This document shows positions 44,100 to 44,228 of a stretch of 44,228 nt of DNA, in pieces. The notes under the pieces are model-generated. The model saw only the letters and a program-made list of their open reading frames with translations. It did no database searches and was not told the DNA's origin. Each line of letters opens with the position of its first letter. The first letter of the stretch is position 1. The stretch is from Rathayibacter rhapontici (GTDB taxonomy: Bacteria > Actinomycetota > Actinomycetes > Actinomycetales > Microbacteriaceae). The translations under genes were made by a program, and so were the position numbers. The DNA is taken from positions 1 through 44,228 of the forward strand of contig NZ_MUKN01000033.1 of NCBI RefSeq assembly GCF_001995175.1, written 5' to 3'.

Positions 44100-44228
44100 A
44101 TGTCCACCAGCAGCCCCGCCTCCAGAGCGTCCCTGTCACGTTCCGCCGCCACCTGGCGCGATCGCGCCCGTGGTGTCGGTGGTCCCTGGTCTCATCCTCG
44201 TATGGTTCTCCTGGACGTCGAAGCAAGA

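Larger units (their letters stand above)
43823..44228. other. Gene-poor right end with repeat array and a possible gene start
   Basis: No gene is supported across most of these 406 bases. They hold the DUF3097 promoter, the repeat array at 43934-44099, and then about 130 ordinary bases. An ATG at 44203 opens a frame (MVLLDVEAR) that runs off the window edge; it has no clear ribosome site and is too short to judge. Confidence 0.6.

Noticed and set aside
44203..44228. Start of a new gene at the right edge (for example an HNH endonuclease)
   Set aside because: Only eight to nine codons are present, with no clear ribosome site or motif; it cannot be supported.

Overview
The window is chromosomal DNA from a very GC-rich actinobacterium. 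GTG starts are common and long antisense open frames occur everywhere, which is a product of GC bias. The best taxonomic clue is a dispersed palindrome of the form GGTCGAGTAGCCCGC / GCGGGCGTATCGAGATC at about 3.5 kb and 44 kb, which I associate with Microbacteriaceae (Rathayibacter, Clavibacter, Curtobacterium and relatives). The gene content fits: a PMT-type mannosyltransferase near rsmI, DUF3097, DUF3054, a DUF3516 helicase, a Ku protein with a lysine/alanine tail, and a 2TM protein. The genus is inferred, not proven.

Layout. (1) 0-6.1 kb, minus strand: a core translation and isoprenoid cluster, rsmI-metG-tatD-rsmA-ispE, followed by the N-terminus of a membrane-anchored oxidoreductase cut by the window edge. 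tatD and rsmA overlap directly; the rpf gene often found between them in actinobacteria is missing. (2) 6.2-11.9 kb, plus strand: a zinc alcohol dehydrogenase, the PMT, a YeiH-type transporter, metY and a CoA-binding protein. (3) 12-15.9 kb: the RNA ligase rtcB (minus) behind an elaborate regulatory region, facing a coupled pair of secreted peptidoglycan-binding enzymes (plus). (4) 15.9-31.1 kb: sdaA, a rhodanese, YyaL/DUF255, two MFS permeases, a PLDc_N protein, the large helicase HrpA, an aldo/keto reductase, an alpha/beta hydrolase and a secreted M28 peptidase. (5) 31.2-43.8 kb: a HEAT-repeat protein, Ku, a conserved hypothetical, a phosphoribosyltransferase, a secreted ExeM/NucH-like nuclease, a Nei-type glycosylase, a LysR regulator, a 2TM protein, a DUF3516 helicase, a pentapeptide protein, and DUF3054 coupled to DUF3097. 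(6) 43.8-44.2 kb: a gene-free repeat array.

Three window-wide observations stand out. First, about fifteen genes have a TANNNT hexamer ending 6-7 bases (once 9) before the start codon, which points to pervasive leaderless transcription. Second, seven conserved genes are split by eight single-base shifts, each repaired by adding one base, and a ninth shift is possible at the left edge; this looks like assembly error rather than gene decay. Third, several promoters carry strong symmetric DNA: direct repeats and a hairpin-rich leader at rtcB, an inverted repeat touching the -10 of the M28 gene, a 36-base palindrome over the nei promoter and start, and a hairpin at the predicted mRNA 5' end of the ExeM-like nuclease.

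No rRNA, tRNA, CRISPR array, insertion sequence or prophage was seen. The most promising candidate for something undescribed is the rtcB control region with its small upstream reading frame.
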